Of a stretch of 64,000 nt of DNA, positions 17,534 through 30,526 are shown piece after piece (position 1 is the first letter of the stretch; each line of letters opens with the position of its first letter). The translations under genes and the position numbers were made by a program. This DNA is from JAJEAD01 sp964420925 (lineage in GTDB: Bacteria; Pseudomonadota; Gammaproteobacteria; HK1), in assembly GCA_964420925.1 (NCBI GenBank), contig CAYQVB010000022.1:62001-126000 (forward strand), in the 5' to 3' direction. Below the pieces are notes generated by a model. The model was given only the letters and a program-made list of their open reading frames with translations. It was not told where the DNA came from and did no database searches.

Positions 17534-18498
17534 GAGGAGAGCAGGTGGCAGCGCGCACTGTGTCCGCCTCCAACGCTTGCAACCCGCGCCGGCTCTTCCC
17601 GGCAGCGCGCCATGACCTCCGGGCAGCGCGGCGCGAATACGCAGCCCCGCGGCACCACGTGAAGGTCCGGGACATCTCCGGGGATGGTGGGCAGAGTCGG
17701 AGTGGCGTCCTCGATCCGGGCGGGGTCGCATTCGAGCAGCGCCCGGGTGTAGGGATGGCTCGCACGGTAGAAGAGATCCTCGACGCTGCCCTGCTCGACC
17801 ACCTCGCCCGCATACATCACCACTACGTAGTCGCAGAGCTCGGCGATGAGTCCCAGGTTGTGCGACACGAAGAGGATGGAACCCTCGAAGCTCTCCTTGA
17901 GCTCGCGCAGCAGATGGATGATCTGCGCCTCCATCGTCACGTCGAGGGCGGTGGTCGGCTCGTCCGCGATGAGGAGCTGCGGGTTCATGAGCAGAGCCAT
18001 CGCGATGGCGATCCGCTGGCGCATGCCGCCGCTGAACTGGTGCGGATACTGGTCGAGGCGCTCCTCGGGGTCGGAGATGCCGACCCGGCGCATCATGTCG
18101 GTCGCGAGGCGCCGCTTCTCGGCCATCGATACCTCCCGCCGCCGATACTGGATGTCCGTCATCTGCCGGCCGATGGTGAGCACCGGGATCTGGGAGGTCA
18201 TGGGATCCTGGAACACCATCGAGATCTCTTCACCGCGCAAGGCCCGGAGCTCGTCCTGATTCATCCCGAGCACGTCCCGCCCGTTGAAGACGACTTCGCC
18301 ACTGCGGATTACCGCATTGTTGGCGAGCAGGCGCATGGCCGCCGCGATCACCGTGCTCTTGCCGGAGCCGCTCTCCCCCACGATGCCGACGATATGGTTG
18401 CGGGGCACGTCGAGGCTCACGTCGCGCAGGGCATGCACCGGACCCGGGGGGGTCTCGAAGTCGAGCGAAAGGCCTCGAATGGAGAGCAGTGGGTCCAT
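17530..18498 (-). CDS. Dipeptide/oligopeptide ABC transporter ATP-binding protein (DppD/OppD-like)
   Basis: A 322-residue ATPase with Walker A (GESGSGKST), Q-loop (MVFQDPMTSQIPVLTI), signature (FSGGMRQR), Walker B (LLIADEPTTALDVT) and H-loop (FVSHNLGLI). The C-terminal Cys-rich tail (RGCVFAPRCPEVMARC) is standard for OppD/DppD proteins. It overlaps the DppF-like gene by four bases. In a typical cluster it would directly follow the DppC-like permease gene, but here about 1.4 kb with two unrelated genes lies between them. Confidence 0.9.
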   Translation of the reverse strand: MDPLLSIRGLSLDFETPPGPVHALRDVSLDVPRNHIVGIVGESGSGKSTVIAAAMRLLANNAVIRSGEVVFNGRDVLGMNQDELRALRGEEISMVFQDPMTSQIPVLTIGRQMTDIQYRRREVSMAEKRRLATDMMRRVGISDPEERLDQYPHQFSGGMRQRIAIAMALLMNPQLLIADEPTTALDVTMEAQIIHLLRELKESFEGSILFVSHNLGLIAELCDYVVVMYAGEVVEQGSVEDLFYRASHPYTRALLECDPARIEDATPTLPTIPGDVPDLHVVPRGCVFAPRCPEVMARCREEPARVASVGGGHSARCHLLSS

Positions 18499-18833
18499 GG
18501 ATCAGGTCATGGAGATCGGTGCCGGGTCCGGTGCACTGAGGTAAGCCATTCTCGCTCGTTGCCGTTCCAGGAAGCATGCGGACAGGCCCTCGCTGCTGCC
18601 CCGTCGCCTCCATGAGTATGCCCGCGCCAAATGTCCGCGTCCCGCGGCCGCCCGTCAATGGGGCAATGGGGATGAACAAGCGGCTCTGCGACCGCTATCG
18701 GGGCAGGTTCGAGCCGTGAAAGTCATGTATGGCGCATCACTTTGCCGGCGACGCAGCCCCTTCCCTCACCCTCGTCGTCTGGAACGCGATATCCGGGCGG
18801 CGTCGCAACGGTAATGCCCGTTGCAGGACGGTC
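18499..18833. other. Gene-free stretch upstream of the DppD-like gene
   Basis: About 335 bases without a convincing gene. Because the operon is interrupted here, this region should hold a promoter for the DppD/DppF-like pair on the minus strand, but I could not identify a clear one. No repeats or hairpins stand out. Confidence 0.4.
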
Positions 18834-19280
18834 TCACGGCAGGTCCTCGCCATCACCGAGCCAGGAGGAACAGTCGTCGCCGCCCAGGAAGTTCAGGCAG
18901 CACTCGTCCGGCCGGCGCTTTCCCCAACGCCGGTCGTCGTCGAAGAGGTACACGAGCTCGGGGTCGACGGGGCTCTGCCGTTCACGGTAGACGCCGCCGC
19001 CGGTTCCGAGACCGCCGGTGCCGCCCAGGAGCCCGTCAGCGTCACCCAGGTCGTACAGGGGATCTTCGTCTCCTCCGCCGAATGTGGGACCTTCGTCCTC
19101 GCCGCCCCGGAGGAGGTCGCTCACGTCCCTGCACGCGCCTTCCGGGTCCGCTCCGCCGTCGAGCGAGCCGCGGTGTCGGCGGCCAAAAGGGGAGTGGATG
19201 ATGTCGGCGGATACCCCGTTGCAGTCGGTGTGGGCGATGACGCCCCTCGAATCGACCGGATCCTCGCGATATGCAACCAT
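18834..19280 (-). CDS. Hypothetical Asp/Gly-rich acidic protein
   Basis: A possible 148-residue protein, rich in Asp, Glu and Gly in its C-terminal half (DLLRGGEDEGPTFGGGDEDP, then GLLGGTGGLGTGGG). Near the end it has two Cys (DECCLNFLGGDDC). The start is placed at ATG 19280; an in-frame ATG at 19406 would overlap the HTH gene on the other strand. No ribosome site or known domain is visible. The overlapping plus-strand frame is less protein-like. Lying between the two halves of the peptide-importer operon, it may be part of inserted DNA. Function unknown. Confidence 0.35.
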   Translation of the reverse strand: MVAYREDPVDSRGVIAHTDCNGVSADIIHSPFGRRHRGSLDGGADPEGACRDVSDLLRGGEDEGPTFGGGDEDPLYDLGDADGLLGGTGGLGTGGGVYRERQSPVDPELVYLFDDDRRWGKRRPDECCLNFLGGDDCSSWLGDGEDLP

Positions 19281-19380
19281 CAGTCGTGAACGTGATCGCC
19301 ATTTGTAGCGGAGGCAGTCGCCATATTTGACAGTTTTGCAAATGAATTCGCCACTAACGAGAAGGAGATCCCGATAGATT

Positions 19381-19872
19381 GTGCGGATGGAAATGCCCGA
19401 AATCACCGCGGCGATAAAGCAGGAAATCGAGGCGCGGGGGACGAACCCCTACCGCGCCGCGAAGGAAGCGCGCCTTCCGGAGAACTCGATCCGCTATGTG
19501 TTGGATGGGCACGAGCCGAGGGCGGGACGGCTCATCGAGATCTGCCACGCATTGGGATTGGAGCTCTACGTAGGCCCCCCTCGAAAGAGCGCGGCGGAGG
19601 CCGCCGGCACCCACTCCCATCGCATCCGCGAGCAGGCGGAATACTACGGTGATGCTCTCCCGTCGCGCCCCTCCACTCCGATTCGCGATCGCCGCCTCGC
19701 CGAGTTGATAACGATGCTCACCGAGCAATGGGAGGCTCTGAACGAGGCGGGCCGGGAAGCCCTGCTGACGCGATTCGACGCGTTCTTCCCGGATCTTCGC
19801 AAGCATACCCGCCGCGAGCGCCTGGTCGGATGGCTCGGTTGGCAGGTCGTGCGGAGAGGAAGCACCGAATAG
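19381..19872 (+). CDS. Putative XRE-type helix-turn-helix protein
   Basis: A 163-residue protein whose first 65 residues look like a lambda-repressor-type HTH domain: ITAAIKQEIEARGTNPYRAA, then KEARLPENSIRYVLDG and AGRLIEICHALGLELYV. The rest (about 100-163) is helical and of unknown function (RLAELITMLTEQWEALNEAG). AAGGAG lies 13 bases before GTG 19381; ATG 19387 is an alternative. The gene runs against the peptide-importer operon and splits it, 25 bases from the end of the DppC-like gene. Such repressor-like proteins are common in mobile DNA, but no integrase or insertion sequence is seen here. Confidence 0.65.
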   Translation: MRMEMPEITAAIKQEIEARGTNPYRAAKEARLPENSIRYVLDGHEPRAGRLIEICHALGLELYVGPPRKSAAEAAGTHSHRIREQAEYYGDALPSRPSTPIRDRRLAELITMLTEQWEALNEAGREALLTRFDAFFPDLRKHTRRERLVGWLGWQVVRRGSTE

Positions 19873-19897
19873 GGCGCGGAGGTCCTTGGGGTCGCGT

Positions 19898-20800
19898 TCA
19901 GACCGTGCGGCGCAGTCGCGGATCGAGCACGTCGCGCAACGCCTCACCCATGAAGGTGAATCCCAGGGTGGTCAGGATCAAGGGTACTCCGCCCGCTACC
20001 ACGAGCCATGGAGTAGCGCGGATGTAGGCGTAGCCGTCTCCGAGGATGCTGCCCCAGCTCGGAGTCGGAGGCCGCACGCCGAGGCCGAGGAAGCTCAGGC
20101 CCGCCTCGATGGTGACGACCACCGGGATGTCCATGCTCGCAAGGATGAAGAGTGGGCCGATGACGTTCGGCAGGAAGTGCACGCGCAGAATCCGGAACCA
20201 CCCCATGCCGAGCGCCCGCGCCGCGAGCACGAACTCCTGTTCCTTGAGGCTCATGGTCTGAGTGCGCACGATGCGCGCATAGACGGGAATCGAGGTGACC
20301 ACGATCACCAGGATCACCATGTTCAGGCTGGGTCCGGTCAGGGTGATGATCGCGAGCGCGAACATGATGGTCGGGAAGGAGCGTACCGAGTCGAAGAGCA
20401 GGAGGAGGGCGTTGTCCAGCCAGCGTGGCCCGTAGCCGGCGAGCATTCCGAGGATCAGGCCGGCCGACAGCGCGAGCGAGATGGACCACGCCGCGACCTG
20501 GAGCGCCACCCGTCCCCCGTAGAGCACGCGGGTGAAGGTGTCTCTGCCGAGCTGGTCGGTCCCGAGCAGATGCTCGAAGGAGGGCGCCGCAAGCCGGGCC
20601 TTCACGTCGATAGCAGTAGGGGAGTAGGGGGTGATGTACTCGGCGAAGAGGGCGCCGATGAAGAGCAGGACGACCAGCGTCAGGCCGAGGATGCTGAGCG
20701 GGTCCCGAATCATCCGGCGCAGAGTGGCGAAGCGCTCGGAGTGCGCGGCGGGCGCCGGCCCGTCGAGGGCGGAACCGGTCTCAGAGGCTGGCGCGGACAC
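19898..20800 (-). CDS. Dipeptide/oligopeptide ABC transporter permease (DppC/OppC-like)
   Basis: A 300-residue inner-membrane permease with an N-terminal helix (ILGLTLVVLLFIGALFAEY), the family motif LLGTDQLGRDTFTRVLYG, and the ATPase-docking loop EFVLAARALGMGWFRI. A late segment, EAGLSFLGLGVRPPTPSWG, is characteristic of DppC/OppC. It overlaps the upstream DppB-like gene by 20 bases, so the two permease genes are co-translated. It is followed by the inserted HTH gene on the other strand instead of by the ATPases. Confidence 0.92.
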   Translation of the reverse strand: MSAPASETGSALDGPAPAAHSERFATLRRMIRDPLSILGLTLVVLLFIGALFAEYITPYSPTAIDVKARLAAPSFEHLLGTDQLGRDTFTRVLYGGRVALQVAAWSISLALSAGLILGMLAGYGPRWLDNALLLLFDSVRSFPTIMFALAIITLTGPSLNMVILVIVVTSIPVYARIVRTQTMSLKEQEFVLAARALGMGWFRILRVHFLPNVIGPLFILASMDIPVVVTIEAGLSFLGLGVRPPTPSWGSILGDGYAYIRATPWLVVAGGVPLILTTLGFTFMGEALRDVLDPRLRRTV

Positions 20801-21725
20801 GGGGATCCAGGGAGGCGTTGACGAGATCGGCGATCATGGCGCAGAGCACGAAGAGGGCGGTAGTGACGAGCACCGCGCCCTGCACCACCGGGTAGTTGCG
20901 GGTGATGACCATGTCGTAGATCAGCTTGCCGATACCGGGGCGGGCGAAGACGATTTCAGCGAAGAGGGCGCCAGACAGCAGGTTCCCGATTCCCACTCCG
21001 AGCAGGGTGACGGTGGGCAGGATCGCCACCTTGAGCGCGTAGCTGTAGATGACGGTGCGTTCCAATAGTCCGTAGGAGCGCGCGGAGCGGATGTAGTTCT
21101 CCCCCATCACCTCCAGCATCGAGGCGCGCACGAGCCGCGCGATGTAGCCGACCCATCCGAGGCCGAGCGCGAAGGAGGGCAGAATCAGGTGCTCGGCCTG
21201 GTCCAGCGGGTCTCCGGGTTCGCCCGCTCCGATCGCGGGCAGCACCTTGAGCATCACCGCGAAGATGAGCAGGGAGTAGAGCGAGACGACAAAGGAGGGC
21301 ACCGCGATCGCGCCCACCGTGATCACTCCGGTGAACTTGTCGAAGAAGCTGTTGCGGTGCACGGCAGAGAAACAGCCGAGCACGGTCCCGAGTAGCGCCG
21401 ACCACCCGATGGCGGCGGCGACGAGCGCCGCAGTATGGGGCAACTGTTCCGAGATGATCCGGGTCACCGCCCGCTGGCTGAAGACGTCCTCGCCAAGGTC
21501 GCCGCGGAGCGCGTTCGCGAAGAAGACCACGTACTGGACGTGGATTGGCTTGTCGAGGCCCATCCTCGCCCGGTAGGCCTCGCGCATCTCAGGCGTGGCC
21601 CGGGGGCCCAGCGCGATCGTCACCGGGTCGCCGGGTACGAGGTGGATCATCAGGAACAGGATCGACATCGCGACCGCGACGATCACGATCGACAGCCCGA
21701 AACGTCTCAGCGTGTAGTTGAGCAT
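20781..21725 (-). CDS. Dipeptide/oligopeptide ABC transporter permease (DppB/OppB-like)
   Basis: A 314-residue permease with an N-terminal helix (LSIVIVAVAMSILFLMIHLV), the PGDPVTIALGPRA motif and a conserved MGLDKPIHVQYVVF segment. It also has the docking loop NYIRSARSYGLLERTVIYSY and the EIVFARPGIGKLIYDMV segment typical of DppB/OppB. ATG 21725 is chosen for the GAGG five to six bases upstream and the match to family N-termini; longer in-frame starts add an unrelated tail. It is the first gene of the minus-strand peptide-importer operon and diverges from the matching binding-protein gene. Confidence 0.92.
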   Translation of the reverse strand: MLNYTLRRFGLSIVIVAVAMSILFLMIHLVPGDPVTIALGPRATPEMREAYRARMGLDKPIHVQYVVFFANALRGDLGEDVFSQRAVTRIISEQLPHTAALVAAAIGWSALLGTVLGCFSAVHRNSFFDKFTGVITVGAIAVPSFVVSLYSLLIFAVMLKVLPAIGAGEPGDPLDQAEHLILPSFALGLGWVGYIARLVRASMLEVMGENYIRSARSYGLLERTVIYSYALKVAILPTVTLLGVGIGNLLSGALFAEIVFARPGIGKLIYDMVITRNYPVVQGAVLVTTALFVLCAMIADLVNASLDPRVRASL

Positions 21726-22159
21726 CGGGTCCTCGTCGTCCTCCACCGGACCGGGAGCGGCACCGCCGCTCGCACCGGCGCTAGAGTGTATTCGCGGCGG
21801 GGGCATTTTTCGATGAAGGGAGTACAGATGCGGCGTCTCCACGTGCAGACTGCGGCAACGTGCTCGGATCGAGGCGCTGGGCGCGGGTCCGAGGTCCCCG
21901 AGGGCCAAACCCCGGCCCGGGCGAACCTCCCAATGCTTCGCTCGCCGGCCGAGTCCGGGTTGCCCGGGGGCTAAGGTTCAGGCCGGGTCCGGCGTCCCGA
22001 AATTGCCGGGACGCACAAGGTGCTAAGATCTCTCCTGGGCGGGCTAGAGAGCCCGACAGGCCGAACAGAGCTCTCGAGCCGGAGCGCGCGCCCGAGCGGC
22101 GAGCCTCCAGCTTCGACGACAAGAAGCTCACGGCCACCACAAGAAACATGGAGGACACC
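21726..22159. promoter_or_regulatory. Divergent promoter region of the peptide importer
   Basis: A 434-base gene-free region between the diverging DppB-like and binding-protein genes. An 8-bp inverted repeat (GCGTCCCG 21992-21999, CGGGACGC 22007-22014) lies just before an extended -10-like TGCTAAGAT (22021-22029) that could serve the binding-protein gene. The hairpin could be an operator. The match is moderate and the -35 is weak (TTGCCG). Confidence 0.35.
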
Positions 22160-23791
22160 ATGCACAAAGTCTTCAAACGAGAAAACGACTACCAGGCCTC
22201 CGAAGTGAGGCGCATGCAGGCGGAGTACGAGCGCGGCGCGCTCAGCCGCCGGCATTTCCTGCAGGGGATGCTCGCGACCGGGCTCACCCTGACGAGCGCG
22301 ACCGCGATCCTGAGCGGGTCGCGGGACGTGATGGCGGATACCCCCAAGTACGGCGGCCGGGTGCGGGTGGCCTGGGATCAGCACGGCCCCGCCGACACGC
22401 TGGACCCCACGCTCTTCACCTCGAGCATCGACTACTTCCGCGGGCGCGCCCACTGCAACAACCTCGTCCAGTTCCAGGACGACATGACCCTGGGGCCGGA
22501 CCTCGCCGAATCCTGGGAGGTCAACGCCGACGCCACCGAGTTCACCTTTCACCTGCGCAAGGGCGTCACCTTCCACGACGGCAAGGACTTCACCGCCGCC
22601 GACGTCGTCTACAGCATGAACCGCCACCTCGGCGAGAACACGGTGTCCAAGGCGAACTCCCTGGTCAACATGATCACGGAGTGGAAGAAGCTCGACGCGC
22701 ACACCGTGAAGGCGGTGCTCGAGACCCCGAACGCGGACCTTCCGGTGATTCTCGGCACCTTCCACTTCAAAATCCTTCAGGACGGGGCGGACGAGAAGGA
22801 GGGCTACTTCAGCAAGGTGATCGGCACCGGCCCCTTCATGGTCGAGGAGTTCAGCCCTGGGATACGGACCCTGTCGAAGCGCAATCCCGACTACTTCCGG
22901 GAGGGCCGTCCCTACCTCGACGAGCTCGAGATCTTCGGCATCACCGACAACGTGGCGCGGGTCAACGCGCTCATCTCGGGCGAAGTGCAGCTCATGGGGG
23001 TCCTCGATCCCAAGGCGATCAAGCAGGTCGAGGCGGCGGACGGCGTCGAGGTGTTCTCGGTGGAGTCCGGGGCATTTTCCGAGATCGTGGCGATGCTCGA
23101 CCGCCACCCCGGCAACAACCCCGACTTCGTCATGGCGCTCAAGTACCTCTGCCGGCGCGAGCGCATGGTGCGCTCGGTCATGAAGGGATATGGCGTGGCC
23201 GGCAACGACCACCCGATCGGACCGGCCTACGCGATGCACTGCGCGAGCCTGCCGCAGCGCGAGTACGATCTCGACAAGGCGAAGTTCCACCTCCAGCGCT
23301 CCGGCATCACTTCGGCCGAGGTGGTGACGGCGGAGGCGGCCGCAACGGGTGCGATCGATATGTGCCTCCTCGTGCAGGCCGAGGCGCAGAAGATCGGCCT
23401 CGATCTCCAGGTCAAGCGCGTGGCCTCCGACGGCTACTGGGGCAACGTGTGGATGAATACCCCCCTGCACGTGTCGGGATGGAACATGCGTCCCACCGCC
23501 AACATGATGCTGACGATCCAGTTCCACTCCGAGGCGAACTGGAACGAGTCGGCCTACCGCAATCCCCGCCTCGACCAGATCCTGGTCGAGACCCGGGCGG
23601 AGACCGACCCGGGCAAGCGCCTGGAAATGTACTGCGAAGCGCAGCAGCTCATCTCCGACGAGGCGGGCAACATCTTGCCGTACCACAAGAACTACATCGA
23701 CGCGAAGGCGAGCAACCTGCACGGGATGACCCGCGTGCCCCTGGCGGGCTTGGGCGGCGCGGAGTTCCCGGAGTTCATCTGGCTCTCATAG
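22160..23791 (+). CDS. Peptide ABC transporter substrate-binding protein (family 5), Tat-exported
   Basis: A 543-residue periplasmic protein. The N-terminus has a twin-arginine signal (LSRRHFLQG, residues 29-37) followed by a hydrophobic stretch, so it is probably exported folded by Tat. The mature protein is a family-5 extracellular binding protein: DTLDPTLFTSS, LAESWEVNADATEFTFHLRK and GVTFHDGKDFTAADVVYSMN are signature segments. ATG 22160 has GGAGG six bases upstream and is preferred over ATG 22148, which overlaps that ribosome site. It should deliver peptides or a peptide-like compound to the divergently encoded DppBCDF-like complex. Confidence 0.9.
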   Translation: MHKVFKRENDYQASEVRRMQAEYERGALSRRHFLQGMLATGLTLTSATAILSGSRDVMADTPKYGGRVRVAWDQHGPADTLDPTLFTSSIDYFRGRAHCNNLVQFQDDMTLGPDLAESWEVNADATEFTFHLRKGVTFHDGKDFTAADVVYSMNRHLGENTVSKANSLVNMITEWKKLDAHTVKAVLETPNADLPVILGTFHFKILQDGADEKEGYFSKVIGTGPFMVEEFSPGIRTLSKRNPDYFREGRPYLDELEIFGITDNVARVNALISGEVQLMGVLDPKAIKQVEAADGVEVFSVESGAFSEIVAMLDRHPGNNPDFVMALKYLCRRERMVRSVMKGYGVAGNDHPIGPAYAMHCASLPQREYDLDKAKFHLQRSGITSAEVVTAEAAATGAIDMCLLVQAEAQKIGLDLQVKRVASDGYWGNVWMNTPLHVSGWNMRPTANMMLTIQFHSEANWNESAYRNPRLDQILVETRAETDPGKRLEMYCEAQQLISDEAGNILPYHKNYIDAKASNLHGMTRVPLAGLGGAEFPEFIWLS

Positions 23792-24068
23792 CGCCACCGC
23801 GGGGCGGGAGTCGTGCCTTGGGCCGGCTCCCGCTCCACGTCGAGTCTTGTTTCAACGGTGCCGTCCGGAATCTTCTCCGGGCGGCACTACGGACCGGTAG
23901 CGCGGGCTCCCGGTGCATGACGATCGGCGAGGTACCACCACCGCGCGGAGTTCCGGATCGAACACGCACACCGGATAGCGAGCGTGACGCGACCGGAAAG
24001 GACCAACCGGAAGCGACGCTGATGGATGCTCGGTCGGCGGAGTGACACGCCGCCGTCAAGGAGTTCGC

Positions 24069-25079
24069 ATGAAAGCCGCGGTATGGAACGCGAAGGGGTC
24101 TATCGAGGTCGTCGACAGGGCGTTGCCCGCACTCGAGCCCGGTTGGGTGAGGCTCGAGGTTGCATCATGCGGCATATGCGGTTCCGACCTGCACGACTAC
24201 CGCCGGCGCGCCGGAGTGACCGGACGCATTCCGGGGCACGAAGTGGCTGGATACGTCAGCGACGTGGGCGAGCCGACGCTCCCTGCCGGCACGCTCGCCG
24301 CGCTCGAGCCGATCGAGTCCTGCGGCCACTGTTTGTGCTGCCGGAGCGGACACTACAACCGGTGCGCGGCAGTCGAGCTCTTCGGCATCGACCGTTCGGG
24401 AGGATTCGCGCAGTACGTGGATGTGCCGGCAGAGCGCCTGCACCCTCTTTCTGCTCATCTCGATGTCGGGGTCGCGGCCCTCGCCGAGCCGCTCGCGGTC
24501 GCGGTCCGGGCAGTGAGGCTCGCCCGCATGGACCTCGGCGCCCGGGTGGCGGTGCTCGGCGGGGGCACCATCGGCCTGCTCTCGGTGGCCGCCGCCCGCA
24601 CCGCCGGTGCCGGCTCGATTCACGTTAGCGCCCGCCACCCGCACCAGGCGGAGACTGCACGAGCGCTGGGCGCGGACGAGGCCTTTAGCAATATCGACGC
24701 GATGCACGCCGCGGCGGGCGAGCGCGCCTACGACGTGGTGCTGGAGACGGTGGGCGGCCACGCACCCACGATCCGGGAGGCGGTGCGGGTCGCGGATGCG
24801 GGCGGCGTCATCGTGATGGTCGGCGTGTTCGACGACGAGACGCCGTTGCCCGCACCCGAGTTCCTGGGCAAGGAGCTGACCCTCGTCGGGTCGAATTGCT
24901 ACGCGCTCGATGCCGATCGCAGCGATTTCGCTCTCGCGGCGGCGATGCTCGGCTCGATGCGGGACGAACTCGCGACACTCCTGACCCACCGCTTCCGCCT
25001 GGACGAGATTCGGCGGGGCTTCGACACCGCGATGGACAAGTCGACCGGGGCGATCAAGGTCCAGATCCAGCCCGGCTGA
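24069..25079 (+). CDS. Zinc-dependent medium-chain alcohol/polyol dehydrogenase
   Basis: A 336-residue cytosolic oxidoreductase of the MDR family. Catalytic zinc ligands are visible in CGICGSDLHDY and in PGHEVAGY. A structural-zinc Cys set appears in ESCGHCLCCRSGHYNRC. The nucleotide-binding fold shows VAVLGGGTIGLLSV. The ICGSDLH pattern and overall length fit threonine/sorbitol/butanediol dehydrogenase-like enzymes, but the substrate is not clear. ATG 24069 is chosen over ATG/GTG codons upstream because AAGGAG lies six bases before it. It stands between the peptide-binding protein gene and the lrp-gltBD cluster. Confidence 0.85.
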   Translation: MKAAVWNAKGSIEVVDRALPALEPGWVRLEVASCGICGSDLHDYRRRAGVTGRIPGHEVAGYVSDVGEPTLPAGTLAALEPIESCGHCLCCRSGHYNRCAAVELFGIDRSGGFAQYVDVPAERLHPLSAHLDVGVAALAEPLAVAVRAVRLARMDLGARVAVLGGGTIGLLSVAAARTAGAGSIHVSARHPHQAETARALGADEAFSNIDAMHAAAGERAYDVVLETVGGHAPTIREAVRVADAGGVIVMVGVFDDETPLPAPEFLGKELTLVGSNCYALDADRSDFALAAAMLGSMRDELATLLTHRFRLDEIRRGFDTAMDKSTGAIKVQIQPG

Positions 25080-25218
25080 GCATGCGGCGGTCGAGGGCGG
25101 ACCGTGACCGATCCGCCCGATTTCGGTCCGGAACCTGTGACCCGAGACGGGTCGTACCGGGGTCCTCTCGCGCTGCTCCACCTGCGGCTCCACTTCGGAA
25201 GAGGAGTTTGCGCGCCTA

Positions 25219-25283
25219 TTGACAAAAGCCAAAGAGGGGTATTTCATTAGGTAATTAGAATTAGAACCTAAAGAAATTAGGTT
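25219..25283 (+). promoter_or_regulatory. Promoter and Lrp-type operator upstream of lrp-gltBD
   Basis: TTGACA at 25219-25224 is a perfect -35, with a weak -10 (TTTCAT) 17 bases on. Downstream lies a very AT-rich block with a 7-bp inverted repeat, AACCTAA (25265-25271) and TTAGGTT (25277-25283), and a further TTAGGTAATTAG copy. Lrp-family proteins often bind such sites to regulate their own genes. Confidence 0.5.
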
Positions 25284-25294
25284 TATATGCCGTC

Positions 25295-25794
25295 ATGCCT
25301 CCGGATTCTATTGATCTGCGGCTGATACGTGCCTTGCAGGCAGACGCCAAGGCGTCTCTTGTTGCGCTCGGGCGGGAGGTGGGCATGAGCGCGCCCTCGG
25401 TCATGGAACGCATCCGCAAGCTCGAGCAGGCGGGGGTGATCACGGGCTATTCGGCCATCGTAGATGCGCGGCGGGTGGGCCTTGACGTCACCGCCTTCAT
25501 CGGAGTCTCCGTGGACTTTCCCGGCCGCATCGGCGCCTTCGAGCGATGGGTGGCGGAGGAGCCGCGAGTGCTCGAATGCCACCACGTCACCGGTGGCGCG
25601 ACCCTCCTCCTCAAGGTCAAGTGCGCCAACACCGAAGGCCTGGAAGAGCTGATCGGCACCATGCGCAGCAACCTCGGGGTGGAGCGCACCGAGACGATGG
25701 TGGTGCTCTCCACCAGCGCGGAGCGCGTCGCGCTTCCCGTGTCGCCCGACACTGCGGCGAAGTCGAAGCGCCGCGGCCCCGCCCAGCGCGCAGG

Positions 25795-25798
<4 letters not shown>
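25295..25798 (+). CDS. Lrp/AsnC-family transcriptional regulator
   Basis: A 167-residue regulator with an N-terminal HTH (SIDLRLIRALQADAKASLVA, then GREVGMSAPSVMERIRKLEQ) and a C-terminal RAM/AsnC ligand domain (FIGVSVDFPG, ECHHVTGGATLLLKVKC). Lrp-type proteins form octamers and sense amino acids. A basic tail of about 15 residues extends past the family end. The stop codon overlaps the gltB start as GTGA, so it is translated together with glutamate synthase and very likely controls it. This agrees with the known Lrp control of gltBD in enteric bacteria. Confidence 0.88.
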
Positions 25799-30387
<4,589 letters not shown>

Positions 30388-30526
30388 GGAGCGCCGACAT
30401 TCCTGCAAGCGCCGTCCCGGGTGGGAACGACTCCGCGGCCCGAGCGGGCGTCGCGACACCCTCAGCGCAGTGACCGGCGGGTGACGAGGGGCAGAGCGGA
30501 AGGGCGCCGGGCCGACCGATGAGAAG

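Noticed and set aside
18729..19289. Plus-strand frame of 186 codons opposite the Asp/Gly-rich hypothetical
   Set aside because: Composition is less protein-like than the minus-strand frame and there is no ribosome site; the minus strand itself is only a low-confidence call.
19326..19331. TTGACA box before the HTH gene
   Set aside because: No acceptable -10 at 16-18 bases, so not called as a promoter.
21971..23722. 583-codon open frame on the minus strand
   Set aside because: Antisense to the peptide-binding protein gene; low-complexity His/Arg/Val-rich product with no motifs.
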